Counted from the first letter of the stretch, positions 27,066 to 35,343 are shown. The stretch is DNA of 64,000 bases from an uncultured Burkholderiaceae bacterium (GCA_934525625.1 CAKSZL010000006.1:62001-126000), one strand, 5' to 3'. A program made the numbers and translations. The notes: a model not told the origin generated them from the sequence alone.

Positions 27066-27791
27066 CTAGCTTTTCTTTGCCGTGCGCCAGCTGGAAAATT
27101 CCGCGCGCGATCGTTCGTCCGACGGATAGAGGCCGAATATCGGGCGGCCTTCGGCGATTTTTTCGGTCGCGAATTCGTCGTACAGAGTCATGTCGTACGC
27201 CTCGACGGCGACGTCGTTTGCTATTGCGGACGGAAGCACCACCACACCTTCATCGTCACCGACGACGATATCGCCGGGATAGACGGGTACTCCGGCGCAG
27301 CCTATCGGGACGTTGAGGTCGACGGCATGCAGGCGGCTGAAGCTAGCCGGAGGGATGGGGCGCATGTGGTAGGCAGGATAATCCAGCTTGGCGATATCCG
27401 TCGAATCACGGAAGCCGCCGTCCGTAACGATGCCTGCGCAGCCTCTACGCTTCAGGCGCGCGATGAGCAGGTCGCCATTCGTGCACGAGCGTTCCTCGCG
27501 CTGGGTGTCTATTACCAGTACGTGTCCACTGGGGCATTCCTCTATCGCCCGGCGATGCACGTTTTCGTTGCTTGCATAGGCGTGCGGGCCATCCAGGTCT
27601 TCCCTGGCTGGAATGAACCTGAGCGTATATGCCTCTCCCACCATGCGCGGCAGGCCAAGGCGAACCGGGGCAACGCCGTTCAGCCAGATGTTCCGGAGTC
27701 CGCGCTTGAACATGCAGGTTGTCAGGGTTGCAATGCTGACCTTGCGCAGCAGTTCCCTGTTTTCTCCGCTCAACATGCTTTCCATTTGCAT
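27066..27791 (-). CDS. RraA-like aldolase (4-hydroxy-4-methyl-2-oxoglutarate/oxaloacetate-type)
   Basis: 241 residues with the RraA-like fold: GEAYTLRFIP, GHVLVIDTQREERSCTNGDLLIARLKRRGCAGIVTDGGFRDSTDIAKLDYPAY and GVPVYPGDIVVGDDEGVVVLP. The G-D-x20-R-D metal/substrate motif is present (NGDLL then GGFRD). Catabolic members cleave 4-hydroxy-4-methyl-2-oxoglutarate or 4-carboxy-4-hydroxy-2-oxoadipate to pyruvate, and some decarboxylate oxaloacetate. Position between the ABC ATPase and the Rieske oxygenase genes argues for a late catabolic step rather than RNase E regulation. Start ATG could be 27791 or 27785. Confidence 0.88.
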   Translation of the reverse strand: MQMESMLSGENRELLRKVSIATLTTCMFKRGLRNIWLNGVAPVRLGLPRMVGEAYTLRFIPAREDLDGPHAYASNENVHRRAIEECPSGHVLVIDTQREERSCTNGDLLIARLKRRGCAGIVTDGGFRDSTDIAKLDYPAYHMRPIPPASFSRLHAVDLNVPIGCAGVPVYPGDIVVGDDEGVVVLPSAIANDVAVEAYDMTLYDEFATEKIAEGRPIFGLYPSDERSRAEFSSWRTAKKS

Positions 27792-27874
27792 TTTCCTCTG
27801 TGCTTTGGTCGGGACAGTTCTTTGGCTTCATGGCTGGTTGGCGTAGCGCGATGGCATGGGCTTGGCCGCGGAAG

Positions 27875-28360
27875 TCAAATAGGTATGGCAATCAAGGTGT
27901 CGATCTTGGATTGATCGAGTACTACCCACTTGGAGCGGAACAGGCATTGGCTGCCCTGCGTCACGATCTCGTCGATGTATTGCCCAGTGACGAACAGCAT
28001 GCTGTCGCCGTTCATCATCGTGCGCATGCAAAAGAAGTTGGTCGTCAACTCCAGCGCGCCGTCGTCTTTCTCGCCGGTGACGATGCTGTCGGACAAGACG
28101 TGCCGATAATAATGAGGTTCGAACAGGTTCGCTTCCTGAGTCGCCTCGACCCTGTCGAACAGCATCCCTTTGCTCGTGCAAAGCATGATGGACAGCGACT
28201 GGCCCAGGCTGACGATTTCCCGGGTGGTGATGCGGTAACAGCACTCGTCGGTGAAAAGGAGCGGCCACTGGTCCAGTTTGCCGTCGTCTATCAAGTGCGT
28301 ATAGCGGCAGAGTAATTGCCGGGCTTGCTCCACGTACGTGGCATGGCTTGTTGCCGACAT
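27875..28360 (-). CDS. Aromatic-ring-hydroxylating dioxygenase, small (beta) subunit
   Basis: 161 residues with the NTF2-like fold of Rieske oxygenase beta subunits: ARQLLCRYTHLIDDGKLDQWPLLFTDECCYRITTRE near the N-terminus, then YRHVLSDSIVTG and FFCMRTMMNGDSMLFVTGQYID. It stabilises the alpha3beta3 hexamer and lacks cofactors of its own. It lies 21 bases after the alpha gene. No reductase or ferredoxin gene accompanies it. Confidence 0.9.
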   Translation of the reverse strand: MSATSHATYVEQARQLLCRYTHLIDDGKLDQWPLLFTDECCYRITTREIVSLGQSLSIMLCTSKGMLFDRVEATQEANLFEPHYYRHVLSDSIVTGEKDDGALELTTNFFCMRTMMNGDSMLFVTGQYIDEIVTQGSQCLFRSKWVVLDQSKIDTLIAIPI

Positions 28361-28381
28361 GGCGTTGTTCTCCCTTTTCGT

Positions 28382-29641
28382 CTATAGCTGCATCAGATGG
28401 CGGTAGGCCGTCCAGAAGCCGCGCACGCTGCCCTCGGAGGCGCGCGAACCTTCTATCGGTTCGATGCCTTGTCCTCCCAGCTCCAGCACCGAGGCCTTGT
28501 CCTTGTCGCCCTCTATGCCTTGCTGGACCAGCGATCCGACCATGCCGTCCTCCATGGCGATCAGTCCAGCCGGCCCCATGAAGTTGGCTTGCTTCAGGCG
28601 TCCTTCCCGCTTGGCGTGATCGTCGTCCGCATAACCGAACGCCATCCAGTGCAGCTCCGCGCTGCGGGGGCCGGTCGGTACGATGGTGCGTACCGCCAGG
28701 CTGTTGCGCAGCTGCTGCAAGACGAAATTGGGAAATATGGTTTGTATGGCAAGCGTGATTCCGTCTCCGCAGTCGTCCCAGAACGCCACCATGGAGCGGT
28801 CCCGCAGGCCTTGTCCATATACGTTGAGTGCGGCGGAGCGCAAGTCTTTTTCTTCTTTGTAGATATCACCGCCGGGGTCGATTCCCATCTTGGAATAGCT
28901 GATATGGTGCCAGCCGCGCGCGCCCATCTTGATGCCGCCTTCCATGGTAAGGCGATCCATCTTCATGTAGCCATTGAAAGAATGGAGAATCGAAGCGTGA
29001 TAGGGGTCCTTCACGTTCTCCATGTACATCTTCCAGTTGTAGTGCAGTATCTGGGTGTATTGGCCCAGAACGACCAAGGGACGTCCGCACAGCCTTTTCA
29101 TGTTCTGGAGGAACTCGTCGCCGATATAGTCTTCAAAGGCCGGGGTGTCGGGATTCAAGGTGCCGAAAATGAGGCCGTGCACCCTGTGCAGGCGCACCGG
29201 CGCCAGATTGTGCTCTTCCCTGCGGAAGGTGGACGTCATTCCGCCCTTGCCGGCTATGCCGCGTTCGAACGCGACAGCCCTGAGCTTTCCCTTGAGATCG
29301 AAGCACCAGTTGTGATAGATGCACATGAACTGCTTGATCTTGCCTCGGGGCTCATAGACGAGCAGGGTGCCTTTGTGCGCACATCGGTTGACGACAGCAT
29401 AGAATTCGTCGTCGTCGCCTCGTACCACCACTACCGGAGTGTCTCCCAGGCGTGCGCGTAGATAGTCGCCCTTTTCCGGCAGTTGAGCTTCCAGCGCCAG
29501 GAACTGCCATGTGGGGCCGCGAAAAATCTTTTCTTGTTCGTGTTCGTAGACGTCGTCGCCGGAAAATACCCGATAGGGTACGCGGGCAACACCTTCCTTG
29601 GGCCATTGGATGTCTTCGAGCGTGCCAGGGCGATTCAGCAT
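28382..29641 (-). CDS. Rieske aromatic-ring-hydroxylating dioxygenase, alpha subunit
   Basis: 419 residues from ATG 29641, which has GGAGG ten bases upstream; the open frame back to 29800 is not conserved in style. The Rieske [2Fe-2S] ligands are C87/H89 (CAHKG) and C107/H110 (CIYHNW), and the mononuclear iron site is in ENVKDPYHASILHSF. The enzyme would insert both atoms of oxygen into an aromatic or heteroaromatic ring, or hydroxylate or demethylate it. It is the first gene of the minus-strand half of the island (alpha, beta, RraA-like, ABC ATPase, permease, small subunit, amidase). The electron-transfer partners are missing and must be encoded elsewhere. Confidence 0.93.
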   Translation of the reverse strand: MLNRPGTLEDIQWPKEGVARVPYRVFSGDDVYEHEQEKIFRGPTWQFLALEAQLPEKGDYLRARLGDTPVVVVRGDDDEFYAVVNRCAHKGTLLVYEPRGKIKQFMCIYHNWCFDLKGKLRAVAFERGIAGKGGMTSTFRREEHNLAPVRLHRVHGLIFGTLNPDTPAFEDYIGDEFLQNMKRLCGRPLVVLGQYTQILHYNWKMYMENVKDPYHASILHSFNGYMKMDRLTMEGGIKMGARGWHHISYSKMGIDPGGDIYKEEKDLRSAALNVYGQGLRDRSMVAFWDDCGDGITLAIQTIFPNFVLQQLRNSLAVRTIVPTGPRSAELHWMAFGYADDDHAKREGRLKQANFMGPAGLIAMEDGMVGSLVQQGIEGDKDKASVLELGGQGIEPIEGSRASEGSVRGFWTAYRHLMQL

Positions 29642-29765
29642 GGTTTGTCCACCTCCTGTTGGCTGTGTGAAGCTAGTATAGGAAGCGGCTTCTCGAGCTG
29701 TAAAACACCGTTTTTGCTCCACTGGTAATGTAATTTTTGCTACACCTTCGGCATGGCCTGCAGCG
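29642..29765 (-). promoter_or_regulatory. Probable promoter region of the Rieske/amidase operon
   Basis: AT-rich sequence upstream of the alpha-subunit gene includes TATACTAGC on the minus strand (about 29673-29682) and further T/A-rich bases to 29745. The promoter elements cannot be assigned precisely. No long palindrome was seen. Confidence 0.35.
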
Positions 29766-29981
29766 TTGGCCGGTTGGTGTTTAGTTCTCCCTGGCGACAT
29801 CAGCTACAGTTTCCATTCGCTGCATATCGGCTTACGGCGGCGTTGCCACGCGCTGGGCGTGGACATCACGGCCTTCGTCGGCGGCTTGTGCTTCGTCTGG
29901 ATGGCGCGCGCCACGGCGCGGCGGGTGAACAACGGGCCGGCGGACAGCATATGGTCGGTGCGCCGGCCCGTAGTCGCTTAG
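29766..29981 (+). pseudogene. C-terminal remnant of a truncated gene
   Basis: An open frame of about 71 codons whose last 45 show strong GC third positions, like real genes here (HALGVDITAFVGGLCFVWMARATARR, then a polar tail ending PVVA). It contains one predicted membrane helix and looks like the last helix and tail of an inner-membrane protein. The upstream codons are irregular and no ribosome site is visible, so the 5' part seems lost. It sits at the boundary between the catabolic island and the stress cluster, as expected if the island replaced the front of this gene. The parent family is not recognised. Confidence 0.45.
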
Positions 29982-29994
29982 CCCTGGGGCTTTA

Positions 29995-31263
29995 TCAAGC
30001 GTCTGCGTCGTCGCGCGGCGCGGCTTGCGTGTCTTTCTTGATGCTCAGCTTGCCCTGCGCCAGCCATTTTTGCAGAAGCTGATGCGCGGTTTCGCGTCCG
30101 CCCAGGCCGAAGGCCAGTGCGCAAGCCACGGCGGCCGAGCCTAGAATCAGGCCGAACGCCAGATTGACGATCTCGTTGGCCAAGCCCATGAAGCGCAGGC
30201 CGATGGCGATGGCAAGCGCGATGATGGCGTACTTCAGGATGGAAGGCAGGCCGCTTTCGCCGATGGAGTCGCCGACGATACGGGCGACGATGCGGCCCAT
30301 GATGACGCCGACGAGAATAATGACGCTGCCGAAGATGACTTGCCCGCCCAGTTCAGTGGCCTGGGTCAGCATGATCGCCACGAGGCCGAAGTCCAGCAGG
30401 CTGGCCGCTTCGATGGCTGCGAACAGCATGATGGCCACCAGCGTGATCATGCCGGCGACGGAAGACGGCTTGGTCGACGGGTTGAAGCCGCAGATGTTTT
30501 CCAGCGAGCGGTCCAGGCCCAACGCGGCCAGGGTATTGGAAACCAATTGCCGCACCCATTGCGCGATGGCGAAGGCGATCGCCAGCAACAGGCCCGCCGC
30601 CAGTACGCGCGGTATGGCTTGCAGCACGGTTTCAAGCACGGCTACCGTGGGCTCGACGATGGACGAGATGCCCAGCGTCTGCAATGCGGCGATGGACACC
30701 GGGATGATGACCAGCGTAAACACGATGGCGCCGCATGCGCGGATCAGCGTGGCGCAAGGGGTCGCGGCGATGACGGGTTCGCCGGGCGCGGCGGCGGGCT
30801 GCTCGCTTTTGCACAGGCCCAGGCGCGACGCGATGCGTCCCGGGTTGAGAACGGAAAGCGCGGTCTCCACGATGTTGCGCGCAATGCGGGCGAAGATCAG
30901 CCCCACGAAGAAAATAAGCGCGGCGCCCAGTATGCGCGGGGCATACAGGAAGACTTCGTTGGTCAGTGCATTGATGGGCTGCATGGCTTGCACCAGCCCC
31001 AACGGCTGCATGGCGATGAGCAGGCCGAACAGCCACACCAGCCAGTAGGCAAGCGTTGAAATCGATTTGGCCAGGGTTTCGCCGGGCCTGACGGTATCGC
31101 GGGTAAAGAATGGGATGCCGCCGACAACTTTTGCAACGCCCCAGCGGACGGCCTTGGCCACGAAGTAGGTGGCGATCAGTACGACGATCGCCAACAGGAT
31201 GCGCGGCCCCCATAGTACGGCTTGGTCGCTTAGATACGCGAGCCTGGGTGTGCGTTCGAACAT
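29995..31263 (-). CDS. Mechanosensitive ion channel-like multi-helix membrane protein (conserved TM helix repeats)
   Basis: About 422 residues from ATG 31263, which has AAGGAG seven bases upstream. It contains repeated hydrophobic helices with the small-channel pattern: ILLAIVVLIATYFVAKAVRWGVAKV, YAPRILGAALIFFVGLIFARIARNIVETAL, IPRVLAAGLLLAIAFAIAQWVRQLVS and VIFGSVIILVGVIMGRIVARIVGD. These repeats, each ending in Arg-rich caps, match the TM-helix-repeat group related to MscS. The soluble MscS beta domain is not evident. A channel or osmotic-stress role is suggested by family and by the neighbouring envelope-stress genes. Confidence 0.8.
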   Translation of the reverse strand: MFERTPRLAYLSDQAVLWGPRILLAIVVLIATYFVAKAVRWGVAKVVGGIPFFTRDTVRPGETLAKSISTLAYWLVWLFGLLIAMQPLGLVQAMQPINALTNEVFLYAPRILGAALIFFVGLIFARIARNIVETALSVLNPGRIASRLGLCKSEQPAAAPGEPVIAATPCATLIRACGAIVFTLVIIPVSIAALQTLGISSIVEPTVAVLETVLQAIPRVLAAGLLLAIAFAIAQWVRQLVSNTLAALGLDRSLENICGFNPSTKPSSVAGMITLVAIMLFAAIEAASLLDFGLVAIMLTQATELGGQVIFGSVIILVGVIMGRIVARIVGDSIGESGLPSILKYAIIALAIAIGLRFMGLANEIVNLAFGLILGSAAVACALAFGLGGRETAHQLLQKWLAQGKLSIKKDTQAAPRDDADA

Positions 31264-31378
31264 CGGCTTCTCCTTGAGTTGTATTGAATGGCGCAACAAA
31301 ACCGCTCATTGCTTTTCAAGGGTAAAACACATGTCCGCCCGGTACAAGCTCGCGCGAGCGTTTGAAATGTGCGGCGTC

Positions 31379-32317
31379 TTATACGGCGGTGGCGTTATCC
31401 GCCGGATACCGCTCCATGTCCTCGTCCAGTTCGGCGTCGGGCCGGTTGTCGCGGGCGCGGCCTCCTATCGTGGCGGCGAAGCTGGCGACAAAGGCGCCGA
31501 TAAGCAGAGATGCAAACGCCCATAGCGAAAAGGACATCGCCGCTTTTCGCGCCGCATCGGCCGCCTCGCGGCCCCGGTATTCCGCTTGCCTGGCCAGCTC
31601 TTCGACATACGATATGCGTTCCTCGGCGACCGCATCGTCCACGCGGGCCTGCTGGGCGATCAGCCTGGTCAGGTAGGGCCGGTCGGCATCGGGAATGCGG
31701 CCATTGGCGAGGCTGTGCGCCAGCATGCGATGCACCTCGGGCTGCGTGCCGCTCTGCGCGCGCGGGGCGGCCGGACCGTCCGTGCGCAGCAGCATGTCCG
31801 TGAAGTATTCCAGGTTCAGCACAGGCTCCTGCGGCGACGGATTGAGGGATGGGGACGAAGTGCTCACGCCGGCCAGCACGGCGCCCGCCCGGACGGTGCC
31901 GGATACGATGGAAGCGGCCATGGCGCCCAGCAGCACCAGCCCGGCCAACGCGCTCAAGGCCCAGACCAGAAAGCCGTGGGCGGTATCGCGAAAGTAGATT
32001 TCATCGACTTCGGCATCCGTCCATTTGGTGCGCAGCCGGCCTGCGACGTATCCGCCTATGGCGTAGGCGATGATCTGCGTCAACAGCATCCATACGATGG
32101 ATGCGACGGCAAGAGACGCGCCCGACAGGCTTTCATGATGCCAGGGCGACAGGAACAGGAAGCCGAATCCCGAACCTCCCGTGATCAGCATCGCCGAGAC
32201 GGACGCCGCGATGACGGCGCCGGCGATGACTGCGCTCCACGAGACGGCGGAAGCGGAAGGCTCCGCAACGCCGGGAGGGTTGTCGAGGGCGAGAGGTGGT
32301 GGCTGGGTATGCTGCAT
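31379..32317 (-). CDS. Hypothetical multi-pass membrane protein
   Basis: 312 residues with four or more hydrophobic helices (VSWSAVIAGAVIAASVSAMLITG, LAVASIVWMLLTQIIAYAIGGYVAGRL, LVWALSALAGLVLLGAMAASIVSG and a C-terminal SFSLWAFASLLIGAFVASFAA) and a soluble segment of about 90 residues between the third and fourth. The N-terminus is proline-rich and cytoplasmic. I recognise no catalytic motif. It is widespread as a hypothetical in this group of organisms, as far as the pattern suggests. It lies in the stress cluster, on the same strand as its neighbours. Confidence 0.8.
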   Translation of the reverse strand: MQHTQPPPLALDNPPGVAEPSASAVSWSAVIAGAVIAASVSAMLITGGSGFGFLFLSPWHHESLSGASLAVASIVWMLLTQIIAYAIGGYVAGRLRTKWTDAEVDEIYFRDTAHGFLVWALSALAGLVLLGAMAASIVSGTVRAGAVLAGVSTSSPSLNPSPQEPVLNLEYFTDMLLRTDGPAAPRAQSGTQPEVHRMLAHSLANGRIPDADRPYLTRLIAQQARVDDAVAEERISYVEELARQAEYRGREAADAARKAAMSFSLWAFASLLIGAFVASFAATIGGRARDNRPDAELDEDMERYPADNATAV

Positions 32318-32360
32318 GATGATTCCTTATGCTTTTGTTCGATGGAGCCGTATCCGGCGC

Positions 32361-32435
32361 TCAATGCCAGAACAGCGCGAGCAGGATGATGATGGGAATA
32401 GGCACACCCAGCAGCCATAGCAATATGGATCGCAT
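32361..32435 (-). CDS. 24-residue hydrophobic membrane peptide
   Basis: A tiny gene with an excellent ribosome site (AAGGAGA, 6 bases before the ATG at 32435). It encodes one membrane helix: MRSILLWLLGVPIPIIILL then ALFWH. A helix broken by PIP and ending in aromatic residues resembles the small hydrophobic stress-induced peptides of proteobacteria. Function unknown; it may insert in the inner membrane and modulate a neighbour. It lies between the entericidin and membrane-protein genes, all on the minus strand. Confidence 0.65.
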   Translation of the reverse strand: MRSILLWLLGVPIPIIILLALFWH

Positions 32436-32547
32436 GATGTCTCCTTGTCTTGGGGCCGGCGCCGCGCGGGGCGGTACGGCGATTCGAGAATTGGGCCGCC
32501 GGCCCGCACACTACGGAAAGTGCGGGCCGGCGGCGGCGCCAGCTTGT

Positions 32548-32679
32548 TTACTTGGCCTGTTGCTGGATTTTTTCGCCGCCACGTTCGATGTCCTTGCCGG
32601 CGCCTTCGACCGTATGGCAGCCTGCGGACAGGCTGGCGGCAAACAGCGCCGCCGTCAGGACCCATATTCTGGTTTTCAT
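32548..32679 (-). CDS. Entericidin A/B family lipoprotein
   Basis: A 43-residue lipoprotein: MKTRIWVLTAALFAASL followed by the lipobox LSAGC (Cys21) and a short mature peptide HTVEGAGKDIERGGEKIQQQ ending AK. Length, lipobox and the G-K-D-I-E-R-G-G-E-K-I core are those of the entericidin family, which is linked to stationary-phase and osmotic stress and to membrane lysis/antidote balance. An ATG at 32679 is followed by an uninterrupted frame. Confidence 0.9.
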   Translation of the reverse strand: MKTRIWVLTAALFAASLSAGCHTVEGAGKDIERGGEKIQQQAK

Positions 32680-32706
32680 AATTCGTCCTTGTGGTGAGGC
32701 AGATGC

Positions 32707-33075
32707 TTACTTGCCGAAACGCGTCTTGACGTCGGCTTCGCACTTGTCCTGTGCATCGCCGGACAAGGCGTCGCACTTTTTCATCTCCACGTCGTAATCG
32801 GCTTCCTGCCGGGTCTTGGCGGCGTCACGGTCGGCCTCGGCCTTCTCCTTGCCGGCCTTGGCTTGCGCTTCGGCCTTGTCCTTTTCCGCATCGGCCTGTT
32901 TGAGGCAGACGCTCTTTTGGTCGCCACTCATGGCGTCGCATTGTTCTTTGGCGGCCTTGTGGCGAGCATCGATCTGATCAGGAGCCATCACGGCGCCTTG
33001 CTGCGCATGCGCGGTCAACGATGCGCCCATCATCAAGGTCAAGGCGGCCAGCAGGGTAGAGGTGCGTTTGTTCAT
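32707..33075 (-). CDS. Periplasmic repeat protein with two CDAxSGD motifs
   Basis: 122 residues with a signal peptide ending AHAQQ. The mature chain has two similar blocks, CDAMSGDQKSVCLKQAD near residue 46 and CDALSGDAQDKCEADVK near 101, separated by a charged Lys/Glu/Ala helix (EKDKAEAQAKAGKEKAEADRDAAKT). The paired cysteines, ten or so residues apart, could form disulfides. Family not recognised with certainty, but similar small exported proteins accompany CsbD and entericidin genes. No enzyme motif. Confidence 0.75.
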   Translation of the reverse strand: MNKRTSTLLAALTLMMGASLTAHAQQGAVMAPDQIDARHKAAKEQCDAMSGDQKSVCLKQADAEKDKAEAQAKAGKEKAEADRDAAKTRQEADYDVEMKKCDALSGDAQDKCEADVKTRFGK

Positions 33076-33146
33076 GTTCTTCTCCAGTGAATGTGATGCG
33101 GCGGCGCCAGGAGGCGGTTCCCGGCGCGCATGGGCGTTCGGGGGAA

Positions 33147-33335
33147 TTACTTTCTGTCTTTCAGCGCGTCGCGCACTTCGTCCTTGGCTTCACCGACTTT
33201 GCGTTGCACTTTGCCGACGGCCTGTTCGGCCTTGCCTTCGGCTTCGGTCTGCGGATTGCCCGTTACCTTGCCGGCGGCTTCCTTGACGTTGCCCTTGACT
33301 TCTTTCGCTGCGCCTTTGATACGGTCTTTATCCAT
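33147..33335 (-). CDS. CsbD family stress protein
   Basis: 62 residues, MDKDRIKGAAKEVKGNVKEAA onward with GKVTGNPQTEAEGKAEQAVGKVQ: the CsbD signature over the whole length. CsbD-like proteins are small, highly charged and induced by general stress; molecular function is unsettled. The ATG at 33335 has a good ribosome site (GGAG). The longer frame upstream is a shadow. Confidence 0.95.
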   Translation of the reverse strand: MDKDRIKGAAKEVKGNVKEAAGKVTGNPQTEAEGKAEQAVGKVQRKVGEAKDEVRDALKDRK

Positions 33336-33451
33336 GGTGCTCTCCTTAATGCGTTCAAGAAGCATCCGGTACCGTGCCCCGGCAGGGGAAGCAAAGCAGT
33401 ACCGGATGTCTGCACTATAGGGAGCGTTATTTGCCGTTAGAAGCGAAAGAA

Positions 33452-33470
33452 ATACTAATTCTTCTAGTAT
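33452..33470. promoter_or_regulatory. Small inverted repeat upstream of csbD
   Basis: ATACTA, 7 bases, TAGTAT, in an AT-rich patch immediately after the PAS-LuxR stop and about 117 bases before csbD. The same ATACTAGAA string occurs before the PAS-LuxR gene (35025). Possible promoter or operator for csbD; weak evidence. Confidence 0.35.
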
Positions 33471-33474
33471 GGAA

Positions 33475-34977
33475 CTACCGTTTGGGGCGCCTGCCGCGAG
33501 CGGGCTTCTCGTGGCCGACGATGCCGCGTTCGCGGGCCCACACAATCGCCGCGCTGCGCCGATGCACTTGCAGCTTGCTGTACAGCGACGCGATGTGATT
33601 GCGCACCGTATGGCGGGATACTGAAAGCGTCTGGGCGATGTCAGGGTCGTTCAGGCCCTGGCACATCAGGCCGAGAATCTCGCGCTCTCTGGGAGTCAGG
33701 TCGGCCAGTTGCGCGTCCGTATTCGAGACGCCTTGCGGCTGGCGGATCTGAGCGAGCTTTTCGATGACCATCTGGCTGAACCAGGAGGTGTCCTGCATTG
33801 CCGTGTCGATGGCGGCCATCAGCTCGGTCTCGCTGCGCTTGCGTTCCGTGATGTCCTGGAACGCCACGAGAATGTAGTCCTGGCTCTGTATGGCGACCCG
33901 CTCGGCAGACACCAGGCAGTCGAGCAGCAGGCCATCCCGCGTGCGCAGCATGAGATCCTGATTGCGCACGCTGTTGCCGTCCCGCAAGGCGGCCAGGGTT
34001 TCTTCGTAGTCCTTGGGCTCGGTGCACAGATGGGCCAGCGCGTTGCCGTCCTCGTTCAGCGTCTCCGGCGTATGGCCGGTGGTCTCGATGAAGGTTTCGT
34101 TGGCTTCGAGCACCCTGCCTTCCAGGGTGCTGAGCGCCATCGATACCGGCGCCAGCCTGAACGCCTTCGAGAAACGCTCTTCGCTTTCACGCAGCGCGTT
34201 CTCGGCCTTGCGCCGCGGTTCGAGATCGTTGAAAGTGAAAAGCATGCAGGCGGCGTCGCCGACTTCTATGGGCTGGCCCGCCAGAACCACCAGCTTGTCG
34301 CTGCCGTCGGGCAAAACGATGTAGGTTTCCATTTGCGGAATGCTGCGGTTTTCGGCTATGCGCGCCTGCGCGTCGGCGCGATGCGGCGAGTCGCCCAGCA
34401 CGTCCACTTCCTTCATGCTGTGGTCCAGCACGTCCCGGCGGTCGTAGCCCGTCATTTTCAGGAAGCCGGGGTTGACCTTGATGTAGCGCTCATCTTCCAG
34501 CGCATAGATGATCGCCGGAGCGGGATTGGCCTTGAATGCGTTTTCGAAGCGTTCTTCGGCGTCGAAGCGGTCGGTGACGTCCATCACGACCAGCACCACG
34601 CCTTCGGGCTTGCCTTGCGCGTCGTTGAGCGCCAGGCTTCTGACCTGATGGACACGATGAAAACCAGGATCGTCCTTACGGGATACTTCCACGACCAGAT
34701 CCTTGACCGCTTCTCCCTCCAGCGCGCGGTCCAACGGGTACTGCCTGGCAGTCAGCTTGCGCTGGTTGCGGTACCGAAGCGCATAGCGCTTGCGATAGCC
34801 GGCGGCCGTTCCGCCGAGGTCCGCCAGCCCGGCCGCACCATGCATTTCCAGTGCGGTATCGTTGGCCCATGCAATATGGCGGTTCATGTCCAGCAGGATG
34901 ATGCCTTCTATCAAGCCGTCGATGATTTCAAGAAGGTGCCGACGTTCCGTCGTGAAGACGGTGGATACTTGCTTCAC
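33475..34977 (-). CDS. Multi-PAS sensor with LuxR-type HTH (one-component regulator)
   Basis: 500 residues from GTG 34977, which has AAAGGAGA seven bases upstream; the frame is open further but without a site. Three PAS-like domains follow one another (about 10-130, 135-260, 265-385; motifs EGIILLDMNRHIAWAN, PAPAIIYALEDERYIKVNPGFLKMTGYD, APVSMALSTLEGRVLEANETFIETTGH). The C-terminus has a classic LuxR HTH (LTPREREILGLMCQGLNDPDIAQTLSVSRHTVRNHIASLYSKL). No histidine kinase or receiver domain is present, so it probably senses directly a cytoplasmic ligand or redox state and regulates transcription. The adjacent stress genes are likely targets. Confidence 0.92.
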   Translation of the reverse strand: MKQVSTVFTTERRHLLEIIDGLIEGIILLDMNRHIAWANDTALEMHGAAGLADLGGTAAGYRKRYALRYRNQRKLTARQYPLDRALEGEAVKDLVVEVSRKDDPGFHRVHQVRSLALNDAQGKPEGVVLVVMDVTDRFDAEERFENAFKANPAPAIIYALEDERYIKVNPGFLKMTGYDRRDVLDHSMKEVDVLGDSPHRADAQARIAENRSIPQMETYIVLPDGSDKLVVLAGQPIEVGDAACMLFTFNDLEPRRKAENALRESEERFSKAFRLAPVSMALSTLEGRVLEANETFIETTGHTPETLNEDGNALAHLCTEPKDYEETLAALRDGNSVRNQDLMLRTRDGLLLDCLVSAERVAIQSQDYILVAFQDITERKRSETELMAAIDTAMQDTSWFSQMVIEKLAQIRQPQGVSNTDAQLADLTPREREILGLMCQGLNDPDIAQTLSVSRHTVRNHIASLYSKLQVHRRSAAIVWARERGIVGHEKPARGRRPKR

Positions 34978-35130
34978 TATGTCTCCTTTGCGACAAGTCT
35001 TGGTGGATTTGTCGGGATCAAAAAATACTAGAAAAACCGGTACGGCATGATCTGTCCGATTCGTGGTTTCTCTATTTAGGATGAAAGCGCAGCCTGGAGC
35101 TGCTTTCCCATAGGCAGAAAGGAGATGTTC

Positions 35131-35343
35131 ATGAGCACGAATCCGCAAAGAGACTATCAGAATAATCAGCCCGGCGGTGTAGACCCCGACCGCCCCAATC
35201 AGGCGCCCGGCACCCCTCCCGACAAGGAGCTGCCCGGCCATCGGCAGCCTGAGCCTGGCCAGCCGCCCAATCCGGACCGCAACAATCCCGACGGCGAACC
35301 GCCGCAGCGCGAGCCCGGCCAAAAGCCGCAGGTTGGGGCGTAA
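35131..35343 (+). CDS. Small proline-rich, low-complexity hypothetical protein
   Basis: 70 residues, almost all Pro, Gly, Asn, Gln, Asp and Arg (for example NQPGGVDPDRPNQAPGTPPDK). No signal or helix; it is likely disordered. ATG 35131 has AAAGGAG seven bases upstream, which favours it over ATG 35125. It is divergent from the PAS-LuxR gene. Similar proline-rich small proteins occur next to stress genes, but I do not recognise a named family. Confidence 0.65.
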   Translation: MSTNPQRDYQNNQPGGVDPDRPNQAPGTPPDKELPGHRQPEPGQPPNPDRNNPDGEPPQREPGQKPQVGA

